Counted from the stretch's first letter, positions 1 through 7,888 are shown. The stretch: DNA of 64,000 nt from Turneriella parva DSM 21527 (GCF_000266885.1 NC_018020.1:2480001-2544000), one strand, 5' to 3'. Notes: generated from the sequence alone by a model not told the origin. Program-made: numbers and translations.

Positions 1-1528
1 TGACCTGACCGCGTTTGACCTGCATGCCGACCCGCACCCGTGCGCTGCCTTTCTTCAAATGAGCATAGTGCGACATGACTCCGTTCGCATGCCGAATCTG
101 AATATGGTTCATGGGCCCGAATTGTAGTTGGCTCGCATCGCTGTGGTCAGCCTGATCGTCTTCAACGTTCACAACCTCGCCGTCGAGTACCGCCAGTACC
201 GGCTCGCCAAAGGTATAGAAGTCGCTGTTCTTCTTACCAGGTGCATTTTTGCGCTGTACTGAATTCGCTTCATCGACGTGCATAAAGTCATAGCTATACT
301 TTTCAAATCCGCTGTGCGTGCCGCCCCCGTCGAATTGTGCGACTACCATCACGCGGCCCTTGAGGGGAAACGTCAGGCCCGAACGCCGCGGCCGCGACGG
401 ATTTTGATTTTCGAAAGTTGCCATTGCGCTTCGCAGATAGATGTTGCTCTCGGTCTGTATTTGGGCAGCCTCGGGGCTCTTTTGCCTCTGTAGTTGCAGG
501 TGCAGCTGGTTTAACACTGAACCTGCCATTGCGAGAAAAAACGGTTCAGGACGTTTTGCGGCCAGCGCCTTTAGAAAATCTGCCAGTGACCGGTAGTCTT
601 CAGTTGCGTCGGCAATGTTTCTTAAGGCACCTACGAAATGTTTGGCGCCCGCGGCTGGCTGGTCGGCGAGCAGACGAATGTCGGTCTGCAGGCGCAGCAG
701 GTTTCTCTTGTCGCGCTTGTGCCAGAGGGTTTGGGTGTACGCGTAGTAAGTGTAACCCATGTCATTCAGAACCTGTGTATCCTGTGGTTTTTGCGCGTGC
801 AGGTTTTTGAAGACGGCAAGAGCCTCGTCAAACTTTTTCAGGTTGAGGTTGGCATAGGCTGTGATGCGCAGTCCCCAGTCGTTGCCAGCTTTGAGCAACA
901 GGCCGCGATTAGCCAGTGCGAGTGATTGCCTGTGGTTTTTCGTCGTATTGAGTTCGTAATCAGCCAGATCAAAATATGCAAACGCCAGATTTTCGCGCAC
1001 AAACGATTCTTTAGGGTAGAGTCTTGCAGCGCGTTCCAGAACTTTCACCGCTTCGGCGAGCTTGCCTTGAACTCGCAGCGAATTGCCATAGACAGTAGCG
1101 CTCCACGCCATGGGCAGCAGGCGGTAAGCATCGGCGGCAATTGCATGTGCTTCGGCGGGCACTCGGTCTTTCTGAAAGCCGACACTCGAGTAAATCTCAT
1201 CGAAGAGAGCGCAGAGCGAATAAGAAAGTGCTTCTTTTATCTTCGCAGACATTGGGAAATCGGCCATGGCCTTTCTGCCCGCGCTGACCGCTTCACGGTG
1301 GCGTTTCAGATTGCGCAGAACCCATGATTCGGTAATGCGAAAGCCCTCTTCTTGGGGATACTCGGCAATGGCGTTCTGTATTAGGGGGTAAGCATTCTGC
1401 CAGTCTGAGGCATTCGTGCGCGCTTCGATCTTCTGCCAGTGATCGCTAATCGACAGGGCGCTGAGCGAACTCGTGGCTATTGTGAGGCAAAGGGCTGTCA
1501 GAAACAAAAGTTTCATTCTTCGACGCAT
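1..1528 (-). CDS. secreted TPR-repeat / M23 metallopeptidase, 3' part beyond window
   Basis: The minus-strand reading frame stays open from a start near 1528 to the left window edge, about 509 residues, with no stop; it is truncated by the window. The product begins with a signal peptide (MRRRMKLLFLTALCLTIA). The middle is helical, with Ala/Leu/Tyr spacing of about 34 residues that looks like tetratricopeptide repeats (around residues 40-330). The last part is a LytM/M23 domain: a zinc-binding THSG...YSYDF element and the second HxH motif in SHYAHLKKG. M23 enzymes cut peptide cross-links in murein, so a periplasmic wall-remodelling role is likely. A second in-frame ATG at 1516 is equally possible as start. 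The gene is divergent from dapA; the 120 bases between show no clear promoter. Confidence 0.82.
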   Translation of the reverse strand, partial: MRRRMKLLFLTALCLTIATSSLSALSISDHWQKIEARTNASDWQNAYPLIQNAIAEYPQEEGFRITESWVLRNLKRHREAVSAGRKAMADFPMSAKIKEALSYSLCALFDEIYSSVGFQKDRVPAEAHAIAADAYRLLPMAWSATVYGNSLRVQGKLAEAVKVLERAARLYPKESFVRENLAFAYFDLADYELNTTKNHRQSLALANRGLLLKAGNDWGLRITAYANLNLKKFDEALAVFKNLHAQKPQDTQVLNDMGYTYYAYTQTLWHKRDKRNLLRLQTDIRLLADQPAAGAKHFVGALRNIADATEDYRSLADFLKALAAKRPEPFFLAMAGSVLNQLHLQLQRQKSPEAAQIQTESNIYLRSAMATFENQNPSRPRRSGLTFPLKGRVMVVAQFDGGGTHSGFEKYSYDFMHVDEANSVQRKNAPGKKNSDFYTFGEPVLAVLDGEVVNVEDDQADHSDASQLQFGPMNHIQIRHANGVMSHYAHLKKGSARVRVGMQVKRGQV

Positions 1529-1648
1529 GGTCTTAGGTGGTACAATAGCCTGTTTTTGCAATCCTTTTCATTGGGCAGAGAACTACTTGCCCATGAAAGG
1601 CAATAGTGTTCCATTTGACGGCGTGTCTTCGACCGCGGGCCGTACGCC

Positions 1649-2560
1649 ATGGCAGGCGCACAACTCAACCTGCGCGGCACGTATACCGCGCTTATTACCC
1701 CCTTTACCGCCGACGGCGAAAAGGTCGATTGGGCTGCGCTGAAGAAGCTGGTTGAATTTCAGATTGACGAGGGTGTTGAAGGCCTTGTGCCCTGCGGCAC
1801 CACCGGCGAATCACCGACGCTGAGCCACGAAGAGCACGCCGAGGTCATCGCGAAAGTCATTGAGTGGGCAAAGGCGAAAAAACCGTCGACCGTCATCATT
1901 GCCGGTACGGGTAGCAACTCGACCGCCGAAGCGGTGGCTCTGACACGCCATGCTGCTGCAGCCGGCGCCGATGCAGTGCTCTCTGTGAACCCCTATTACA
2001 ACAAACCCGTTCAGGCGGGTCTTGTGGCGCACTTCGAACGCATCGCCGACGCCTCAACTGTGCCGGTGGTGCTCTACAATATTCCCGGGCGTTCGGCGGT
2101 CGGCATGACGCTCGATACCGTTGTGCAGCTTTCGAAACACAAGAACATCATTGGCATCAAAGAAGCCACCGGTGATCTGGGCTTCATGGCGCAGATTATT
2201 CAGGCAACCGATGCCGGGTTCACTTTGCTTTCGGGCGATGATAATTTGATTCTGCCGGTGCTCTCGGTCGGTGGCAAGGGCGTCATCAGTGTTATTTCCA
2301 ATGTGTACCCGCGCGAGACGGGGGCGATCACGCGCCAGTACGAAGCCGGTAACGCACACGAGGCGCACGAAAAATTCATGCGCCTGCTACCGCTCTGCAA
2401 GGCGATGTTTCTCGAAACGAATCCGATTCCGGTGAAGTTCGCGGCGTCGCGCAAAGGGCTTTGCCAAAATTCGCTGCGCCTGCCGATGACGCAGCTGTCG
2501 CACCATCTGCAGGCAGTCGTCGCGGGCGCGATGGATGTTTTTGAGGGCAGCCATTCGTAG
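1649..2560 (+). CDS. dapA: 4-hydroxy-tetrahydrodipicolinate synthase
   Basis: DapA condenses pyruvate with aspartate semialdehyde, the first committed step of the diaminopimelate/lysine pathway, in the cytoplasm. The 303-residue product has the TIM-barrel family hallmarks: GTTGES near residue 50, the tyrosine of NPYYNKP near 116, YNIPGR with Tyr143, and the Schiff-base lysine Lys171 in GIKEATG. Length is close to the usual 290-300. Start ATG follows a weak Shine-Dalgarno region. The stop codon lies inside a dispersed palindromic repeat, so the C-terminus (EGSHS) may have been trimmed or extended by the repeat. dapB follows after 35 bases, and asd, which makes its substrate, lies at 11222-12223. 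Confidence 0.97.
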   Translation: MAGAQLNLRGTYTALITPFTADGEKVDWAALKKLVEFQIDEGVEGLVPCGTTGESPTLSHEEHAEVIAKVIEWAKAKKPSTVIIAGTGSNSTAEAVALTRHAAAAGADAVLSVNPYYNKPVQAGLVAHFERIADASTVPVVLYNIPGRSAVGMTLDTVVQLSKHKNIIGIKEATGDLGFMAQIIQATDAGFTLLSGDDNLILPVLSVGGKGVISVISNVYPRETGAITRQYEAGNAHEAHEKFMRLLPLCKAMFLETNPIPVKFAASRKGLCQNSLRLPMTQLSHHLQAVVAGAMDVFEGSHS

Positions 2561-2584
2561 GGGCGAATCATGATCCGCCCGTAC
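2557..2584. repeat. dispersed palindromic repeat, class GTAGGGGCGAAT
   Basis: A 28-bp near-palindrome centred on CATG at 2569-2572, with two mismatched pairs. The left arm begins GTAGGGGCGAAT and the right arm ends in GCCCGTAC. It contains the dapA stop codon and fills most of the dapA-dapB gap. The form resembles short repeats of the GTAGGGGCGA...CGCCCCTAC type that I recall from several unrelated bacterial genomes; that comparison is from memory. Confidence 0.7.
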
Positions 2585-2595
2585 AAAAAGAGGAT

Positions 2596-3411
2596 ATGAT
2601 GCAATTCGGAATCGTCGGTGCATTGGGCCGCATGGGGCGCGCGATCGCGACGCGCGCGGCGTCGCATGCAGGGACGCAAAATTTTGCGTCCCTGCAATTA
2701 ACCGCGCCTATCGAATACGCGGCGCACCCCGATCTAGGCAAAACCTATCGTGCGGTGACCGGCATCGGGTTTGATGCAGAAATCGTTCCGTTGGCAAAAG
2801 CAAAAATTCCCTCAGGGGGATTAATCGACTTTTCGCACGCTTCAACGGTCATCGAGTCTTTACGCAAAGCAGCAGAAACGGGCGCACCTGTCGTTGTCGG
2901 TACCACCGGTTTTACTCCCGAGCAGCGCAAAGCGCTCGAAGCGATGGCGACAAAAATTCCGCTGATTATTGCGTCGAATATGGCGATCGGGGTCAACGTG
3001 CTGTTCGCCCTCGTCGAACAGGCAGGTCGGGCGCTTGCGCCCCACGGGTTCGACCCAGAAGTGATGGAGATCCACCACAATCTTAAAAAAGATTCACCGT
3101 CGGGCACCGCTGTGACCATAAAAGAAGGCTTGCTGCGTGCGTATGGCTTCGATGAATCGCATGTGCTCTATGGCCGAGAAGGCATGATCGGTGAACGCAA
3201 GCAAGAAGAGGTGGGGGTGATGGCTCTTCGCGGCGGCGACGTCGTTGGTGACCACACCGTCTATTTTTTGGGCAACGGTGAGCGTATCGAAATCAAGCAC
3301 CAGGCGACGAACCGCGATACATTTGCCGCGGGCGCGCTCGCGGCGCTCAAATTTCTGCAGGGCAAGAAGCCGGGGCTTTATTCGATGAAAGACGTGCTCG
3401 GCCTGAATTGA
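2596..3411 (+). CDS. dapB: 4-hydroxy-tetrahydrodipicolinate reductase
   Basis: DapB reduces the DapA product with NAD(P)H toward diaminopimelate. The 271-residue protein has an N-terminal Rossmann motif (GALGRMGRAI, residues 8-17), the GTTGF loop, and the C-terminal substrate/catalytic segment with HHNLKKDSPSGTA, all conserved in the family. The region around residues 24-34 (GTQNFASLQ) is encoded by a perfect 30-bp palindrome. Family members usually have only a few residues between the first helix and second strand here, so this looks like an in-frame repeat insertion in a tolerant loop. The stop TGA overlaps the TTG start of the next ORF, which suggests translational coupling. Start ATG 2596 is followed by a second ATG. 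Confidence 0.96.
   Translation: MMQFGIVGALGRMGRAIATRAASHAGTQNFASLQLTAPIEYAAHPDLGKTYRAVTGIGFDAEIVPLAKAKIPSGGLIDFSHASTVIESLRKAAETGAPVVVGTTGFTPEQRKALEAMATKIPLIIASNMAIGVNVLFALVEQAGRALAPHGFDPEVMEIHHNLKKDSPSGTAVTIKEGLLRAYGFDESHVLYGREGMIGERKQEEVGVMALRGGDVVGDHTVYFLGNGERIEIKHQATNRDTFAAGALAALKFLQGKKPGLYSMKDVLGLN
2667..2696. repeat. perfect 30-bp palindrome inside dapB
   Basis: A perfect inverted repeat with no spacer: left half TGCAGGGACGCAAAA, right half its exact complement, lying wholly within the dapB reading frame and keeping it open. The core AGGGACGCAAAA/TTTTGCGTCCCT resembles GTAGAGACGC-type repeats, which recur in this window at 35925 and 51335. It could form a stable hairpin in the dapB mRNA or a cruciform. 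Confidence 0.9.
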
Positions 3412-3701
3412 GAAGCGTAATAATTGAAAACGAAGCTCAGCTCAGGCAGCTGGTTGAATCGCTTAAGGCTTTCGGTGCCTGTCGGGTTAATCTCGATCAG
3501 GATTATCAAACCTTTTCTGAAATTATTCGCGGCGCTGTCAAACGAGGAGAAATTGATGCCATTTTCACGATCTTTAACGGCCGCAAAGACGAATTCTGGC
3601 GCGTGACGCAGGCGAATATTGAGAAAGACGGCATCGGTGCCCCCGTCGCCATTCTGGCCCCGCGTTTCCCAGTTACAATGAGCGAAAACGGCCCGGAATA
3701 A
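3408..3701 (+). CDS. small conserved-looking hypothetical protein
   Basis: This 97-residue cytoplasmic protein is not one I recognise. It has no signal peptide, transmembrane segment or cysteine pair; it looks like a compact alpha/beta protein with a helical first half (ENEAQLRQLVESLKAFGACR) and an aromatic patch FNGRKDEFWRV. Its TTG start overlaps the dapB stop as TTGA, the arrangement seen at several coupled junctions here, and murA follows after about 50 bases. Codon use matches the neighbours, so it is likely a real gene co-transcribed with dapAB. Function unknown. Confidence 0.7.
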   Translation: MRSVIIENEAQLRQLVESLKAFGACRVNLDQDYQTFSEIIRGAVKRGEIDAIFTIFNGRKDEFWRVTQANIEKDGIGAPVAILAPRFPVTMSENGPE

Positions 3702-3754
3702 CAGGGTCTATTATCTGATTTACAGCGGTTCGCCGAGAATCTGTTCAACCAGTC

Positions 3755-5080
3755 GTGTCTGAGTTTCACATAATTGGCGGCCATAAAATTGGCGGCACCA
3801 TCACTGCGCAGGGCAATAAAAATGAAGCGCTGCCGGTGCTTTGCGCCGCGCTCATGAACCCTGCGGGCGTTACGATACGCAACGTGCCGCAAATCGAAGA
3901 CATTAAGAACCTGCTCAAGATTGTTGAGGCTGTCGGCGCAGAAATCACGACGCTTGCAGACGGGCATTCGTACAGCATCGTCACCAAAGACATTAAAATG
4001 AGCGAGCTGCCCTCAGAGCTTGTTGCCGGCCTTCGCGGGTCGATCACGCTTCTCGGGCCAATTCTCGCGCGCGCCAAAAAAGTTTTTCTGCCCCGCCCGG
4101 GCGGCGACAAAATCGGCCGGCGCAGGGTCGACACACATCTTTTGGCGCTTTCTGCTCTCGGCGCAAAGGTAGAAGTATTCAACGACGGCTACATGCTTGA
4201 AGCGGCAAAGCTTAAAGGCACCGCCATCTTACTTGACGAAGCTTCGGTCACGGGTACCGAAAACGCGATTATGGCGGCGGCATGCGCCGAAGGTGTGACG
4301 CTGATCGAAAACGCTGCGTCAGAGCCGCACGTGCAGGGGCTTTGCCGTTTTCTCATCGCGCAGGGTGTCACGATCGAAGGCGTTGGCAGCAATATGCTAA
4401 AGATTCATGGCGTCGGCGGCTTTGAAAATCTGAAAGCTGCCGACCACACGATTGGCCCCGACTATCTCGAGATAGGTTCTTTTATCGCGATGTCGGCGAT
4501 GACCGGCGGCGACCTCGTCGTGCAAGACGTCAACCCGATCGATCTGCGCATGATCAAGTTCGTGTTCGAGCGGGTAGGTATTAACTGGCGATACCATGAA
4601 CGCGAAGGGAAGGGTATCGCGCCGTCAGGGCAGATCGTCGATCTTGTGATGAAGTCGCCGTACGCCTTGAAGATACAGACCGATGTGCACGGTGAAATAC
4701 CTAAAATTGACGATGCTCCGTGGCCGATGTTTCCCGCCGACCTGATCTCGATCATTCTCACCGTCGCCACGCAGTGCTCGGGCACTGTGCTCATTCATGA
4801 AAAACTTTTCGAGAGCCGCCTCTACTTTACCGACAAACTCATGGGCATGGGAGCGCAGATTGTGCTCTGCGACCCACACCGCGCCGTAATTATTGGGCCG
4901 TCAAAACTCTATGGCAGCCGCATGACATCGCCCGACATTCGCGCGGGCATGGCACTCGTGATCGCCGCACTCGCCGCCGAAGGCGAATCGGTAATTCAGA
5001 ACATCGTACAGGTCGACCGCGGCTACGAAAATATCGACGCGAGACTTAGATCGCTCGGAGCTAAAATTGAACGGATTTAA
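3755..5080 (+). CDS. murA: UDP-N-acetylglucosamine 1-carboxyvinyltransferase with Asp in place of the active-site Cys
   Basis: MurA transfers enolpyruvate from phosphoenolpyruvate to UDP-GlcNAc, the first committed step of peptidoglycan synthesis. The 441-residue product has the inside-out alpha/beta barrel sequence throughout: the KN pair of GNKNEA (residues 20-25), the RPGGDKIGRR loop and the C-terminal DIRAGMALVIAAL segment. In most bacteria the loop reads PGGC; here residue 118 is Asp (codon GAC), equivalent to the C115D change of Mycobacterium, Chlamydia and Borrelia enzymes, which is known to make MurA insensitive to fosfomycin. GTG is the likely start. A long hairpin separates murA from dnaB. 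Confidence 0.96.
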   Translation: MSEFHIIGGHKIGGTITAQGNKNEALPVLCAALMNPAGVTIRNVPQIEDIKNLLKIVEAVGAEITTLADGHSYSIVTKDIKMSELPSELVAGLRGSITLLGPILARAKKVFLPRPGGDKIGRRRVDTHLLALSALGAKVEVFNDGYMLEAAKLKGTAILLDEASVTGTENAIMAAACAEGVTLIENAASEPHVQGLCRFLIAQGVTIEGVGSNMLKIHGVGGFENLKAADHTIGPDYLEIGSFIAMSAMTGGDLVVQDVNPIDLRMIKFVFERVGINWRYHEREGKGIAPSGQIVDLVMKSPYALKIQTDVHGEIPKIDDAPWPMFPADLISIILTVATQCSGTVLIHEKLFESRLYFTDKLMGMGAQIVLCDPHRAVIIGPSKLYGSRMTSPDIRAGMALVIAALAAEGESVIQNIVQVDRGYENIDARLRSLGAKIERI

Positions 5081-5090
5081 CGGGATAGTG

Positions 5091-5135
5091 TCAAATAACT
5101 GCACAAATCCCAGAGGGATTTGTGCAGTTATTTGA
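5091..5135 (+). promoter_or_regulatory. perfect 21-bp hairpin covering the dnaB ribosome binding site and start codon
   Basis: The left arm 5091-5111 (TCAAATAACTGCACAAATCC then C) is the exact reverse complement of 5115-5135, with loop AGA. The right arm contains the GTG start of dnaB (5122) and its first four codons. The only Shine-Dalgarno-like sequence, AGAGGG at 5112-5117, spans loop and arm. In mRNA read through from murA this would hide the start site; in a transcript starting later it would not form. It may also act as the murA terminator, though there is no U tract. Confidence 0.75.
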
Positions 5136-6468
5136 TGAAGAAGCAGAACAGGTAGTTCTCGGCTCGATTCTGCAGTCGCCATCGATCTTCGAAGAAGTGG
5201 CGCAGCTGATCAAGCCCGAAGACTTCTACTACGAGCCGCACCGTTTGGTTTATGAAGCCATTCAGGCGGAGATCGACCGCGGCGAGCAGCCGAACGCGAT
5301 TCTGATTATCAACGCTCTCAAAAACAAGAACCAGCTCGAGCGTGCGGGTAACCGCGCAGCGATTATGAATATCGCGTCGCTCGGCGTGCTCGTCGGCGTC
5401 AGCACGTTCACAGAGAAAATCCGCGATCTGGCGCTGCGCCGCAGGCTCATCATCAATTTTCGTGAGCTCGAAAAGAAGGCGGGCGATACGGGCTTCAAGC
5501 TCGATTCGGTGCTTTCAGATACCGAAGGGGCTCTGACCCATTTAGCCGACCGTTACAGCCGTGGCAATATCAGCCACATCAAAGAATCTAACAAAGAGTT
5601 TCTCGAATTCTTGAAACATGTGCGCGAATCGCGCGACGGCATCACCGGCACGGCTTCTGGCTTTAAGAAGCTCGACGAACTTACCGGTGGCTTTAAGCCC
5701 GGGCAGATGATCGTCATCGCGGCCCGCCCCGGTATGGGCAAAACCACATTCGCGCTCAATATCGCGCTCAATGTCAGCATGGATAAATCGCGGCCGAAAG
5801 CCGTTGCGTTTTTCTCGCTCGAAATGACGCGGCTCGAGCTTTTGCTGCGCCTCTTGTGCGCACGCGCGTTTCTCGACTCCCAAAAGGTGCAGAAAGGCCG
5901 CATCAGCGACAAAGAGATGGCGCGGCTCGGCCACACCGCCAAAGAGATTTACGAAACCGACTTTTATATCGACGACAGCGCCGACCTCACCACCTGGGAG
6001 TTTAAGCAGCGCGCCCGCCGTCTCGGTCGAACGCTCAAGCAACAGGGCAAAGAGCTTGGCCTCATCGTGGTCGACTACCTGCAGCTGATGACAGACCGCG
6101 ACCGCGCGCAAGACGGCAGGCAAAACGAAGTTGCCGCGATTTCACGGGCGATCAAATTGATCGCTAAAGATCTCGGTGTGCCGATTTTGGCGCTTTCGCA
6201 GATGAACCGCTCGATTGAGCAGCGCGGTAAAGACCCCAGGCCGCAGCTGTCAGACTTGCGCGAATCGGGTGCAATTGAACAAGACGCCGACATGGTCGTC
6301 TTTATTCACCGCGAGCACATGGGCAAAGATGCTCCCGAAGATAAGAAGAACCTCGCAGAGATCATCATCGGCAAAAACCGCGGTGGCCCGCGCGACAATA
6401 TCGAACTCGCCTTCTTGTCAGATAAGAGCCTCTTTACCGACTACGAGCCGGCTATTCCTCCCCAGTAG
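5122..6468 (+). CDS. dnaB: replicative DNA helicase DnaB
   Basis: DnaB is the hexameric helicase that unwinds DNA ahead of the replisome. The 448-residue product has the N-terminal primase-interacting domain (EAEQVVLGSIL at the very start) and the RecA-like helicase domain with Walker A ARPGMGKTT, Walker B LIVVDYLQLM and the SQMNRSIEQR segment. It is slightly short at the N-terminus: most DnaB proteins have 10-20 residues before EAEQ. In-frame sequence upstream is open to a TAG at 5086 but has no usual start codon, so GTG 5122 is the best choice. No intein is present. A hairpin lies over the start and another lies after the stop. Confidence 0.97.
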   Translation: MQLFDEEAEQVVLGSILQSPSIFEEVAQLIKPEDFYYEPHRLVYEAIQAEIDRGEQPNAILIINALKNKNQLERAGNRAAIMNIASLGVLVGVSTFTEKIRDLALRRRLIINFRELEKKAGDTGFKLDSVLSDTEGALTHLADRYSRGNISHIKESNKEFLEFLKHVRESRDGITGTASGFKKLDELTGGFKPGQMIVIAARPGMGKTTFALNIALNVSMDKSRPKAVAFFSLEMTRLELLLRLLCARAFLDSQKVQKGRISDKEMARLGHTAKEIYETDFYIDDSADLTTWEFKQRARRLGRTLKQQGKELGLIVVDYLQLMTDRDRAQDGRQNEVAAISRAIKLIAKDLGVPILALSQMNRSIEQRGKDPRPQLSDLRESGAIEQDADMVVFIHREHMGKDAPEDKKNLAEIIIGKNRGGPRDNIELAFLSDKSLFTDYEPAIPPQ

Positions 6469-6471
6469 GTT

Positions 6472-6516
6472 GGTTTGCAGGCACAAATACGCGCAGCAAA
6501 TTTGTGCCCGCAAACC
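6472..6516. terminator. bidirectional hairpin between convergent dnaB and dinB
   Basis: Arms GGTTTGCAGGCACAAAT (6472-6488) and ATTTGTGCCCGCAAACC (6500-6516) pair over 17 positions with one mismatch around an 11-base loop. It sits between the convergent dnaB and dinB stop codons, with A/T-rich flank on the right. No long U tract on either strand. Confidence 0.65.
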
Positions 6517-7610
6517 TAAAATAACCACAATTGTTCGCCGGGTTTTGCCGCATAGAGTTTTGACATCTGTATGCCGAGCAGGCGTATCTTTTCGTTTTTG
6601 AGTTTCTCTGGGCGGATATGCTGCTGAAACAGTTCCCATGCATGTTCGAAAAGGGCAGGGCCGCTGCGCACGGGTATCGGCAATGTGCGTGAACGCGTGA
6701 TAGTCTGAAAATCGGCGGCCCGGGCTTTGAGCGTCAGCGTACGGCCTGAAATATTCTTGCGCGACATGCGCAGAGCCAGATCGTCGGCGATTTCTCTGAG
6801 CGCCGTTTCTGCTGCTTCGAGCGTGTCGAGGTCTGTCTCGTACGTGCGCTCTTCGCCGAATGATTTGCGAGCTTCACCCAGAACGAGTTCATTGTCATCA
6901 CTGCCGTGCGCAAGGTAGTAGATGCGTTTGCCCCAGCTGCCCAGGGCCGTCGCCAAGACCAGAGGTTCAGCCTTCTGTAAATCGGCAATGGTTCGCAGTC
7001 CCAGCCGGTGTAGGCTCTCTCGTGCCCGCGGGCCGATGCCGGGAATCGTTTCGACTGGCATCGGCGCGAGAAACTCCGCTTCGCGCCCGGGCAGAACGAG
7101 AGTCAGGCCGTCAGGTTTCTTGAATTCAGAAGCCATCTTGGCGATCGTCGTGCCGGTTGCGATACCGAGCGAGCAGGTGAGCGTAGTCTCTTGCAGAACC
7201 TTGTTTTTGATTGCCTGGCCCAGATGTTTCCAACTCTTGAAGCCGCCGGCGTTATCGGTGCAGTCGAGCACCGCTTCGTCGATCGATGCGCGCAGCAGAA
7301 GCTCGCTGAAAGAGCCAAGAATTTCCATGACTTCGTTTGAGACTTCACGATAGCGCTCGATACGGTGCGGCAGAAAGATTGCTTCGGGACAGAGTTTGTA
7401 TGCAGTACTCACAGGCTGCGCCGACTTGACGCCAAACTTGCGCGCCTCGTAGCTTGCGGCGCTGATCACGCCACGCCCCGAACCTCCTTTCGGGTCGGCA
7501 CCAACGACGATCGGCTTGCCCTTGAGCGCGGGCTGGTCACGAATTTCGACGCTGGTAAAAAATGCGTCCATGTCGACGTGAACGATAGTGCGAAACGCTG
7601 CAGCCAGCAC
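6516..7610 (-). CDS. dinB: DNA polymerase IV (Y-family translesion polymerase)
   Basis: This 364-residue protein is a DinB-type polymerase that copies damaged DNA. Visible motifs are VDMDAFFTSVE (metal-ligand Asp13 and the steric-gate Phe18), the YEARKFGV motif, and RASIDEAVLD, which supplies the catalytic Asp-Glu pair; the usual SIDEAYLD has Val in place of Tyr here. The helix-hairpin-helix GIGPRARESLHRLG and a C-terminal little-finger region follow, ending in EQLWLF, which could act as a sliding-clamp binding peptide (inference). The start ATG gives the normal N-terminus. A dyad 33-53 bases upstream may be its operator. Confidence 0.96.
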   Translation of the reverse strand: MLAAAFRTIVHVDMDAFFTSVEIRDQPALKGKPIVVGADPKGGSGRGVISAASYEARKFGVKSAQPVSTAYKLCPEAIFLPHRIERYREVSNEVMEILGSFSELLLRASIDEAVLDCTDNAGGFKSWKHLGQAIKNKVLQETTLTCSLGIATGTTIAKMASEFKKPDGLTLVLPGREAEFLAPMPVETIPGIGPRARESLHRLGLRTIADLQKAEPLVLATALGSWGKRIYYLAHGSDDNELVLGEARKSFGEERTYETDLDTLEAAETALREIADDLALRMSRKNISGRTLTLKARAADFQTITRSRTLPIPVRSGPALFEHAWELFQQHIRPEKLKNEKIRLLGIQMSKLYAAKPGEQLWLF

Positions 7611-7642
7611 GGAGAATCCACGGGATGTATCTTCGTGAGCAC

Positions 7643-7663
7643 GTAAACATCTCGGGTGTTTAC
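7643..7663 (-). promoter_or_regulatory. candidate operator upstream of dinB
   Basis: Perfect dyad GTAAACA-N7-TGTTTAC, 33-53 bases upstream of the dinB start and just outside the foldback element. dinB is SOS-regulated in many bacteria, so this could be a LexA-type box, but it does not match the Leptospira TTTGN5CAAA form that I recall. It could also be a small hairpin. Confidence 0.35.
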
Positions 7664-7679
7664 ATGCTTAAAGGTTAGA

Positions 7680-7888
7680 GTGACTCGGCGGGAACTCGCT
7701 GGTGCGATTTTTTCCGCAATTTTCGGCGCTAATCGGCGCAAATTCCCCCGCGAATCGGTGACGATTCGCTCTGCAAGTGGCGAAGACGCCAGAATTCACG
7801 CCGATTTTTCGCCTCGCGGCGAAATCGCCCCGAAAATTGCGAAAAAAATCGCCCAATGTTATAGCTTCGCGAGTTCCCGCCGAGTGAC
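7680..7888. mobile_element. 209-bp foldback MITE-like element
   Basis: Terminal inverted repeats of 20 bp (GTGACTCGGCGGGAACTCGC at 7680-7699 and its complement at 7869-7888) match at 19 of 20 positions. Inside them, subterminal blocks are also inverted: GCGATTTTTTCCGCAATTTT on the left mirrors the right side around 7828-7851, and AATCGGCGCAAATTC mirrors 7793-7807 with two changes. The two halves differ by short insertions near the right end. There is no coding capacity, so it would depend on a transposase elsewhere. The right end touches the stop codon of the adjoining M23 gene. No clear target-site duplication is visible; TTAG and CTAA flank the ends. Confidence 0.7.

Noticed and set aside
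278-1327. Plus-strand open frames of 71 to 133 codons at the left edge
   Set aside because: They lie antisense to the TPR/M23 gene, whose minus-strand frame has a signal peptide and M23 motifs. The plus-strand products have no recognisable features.
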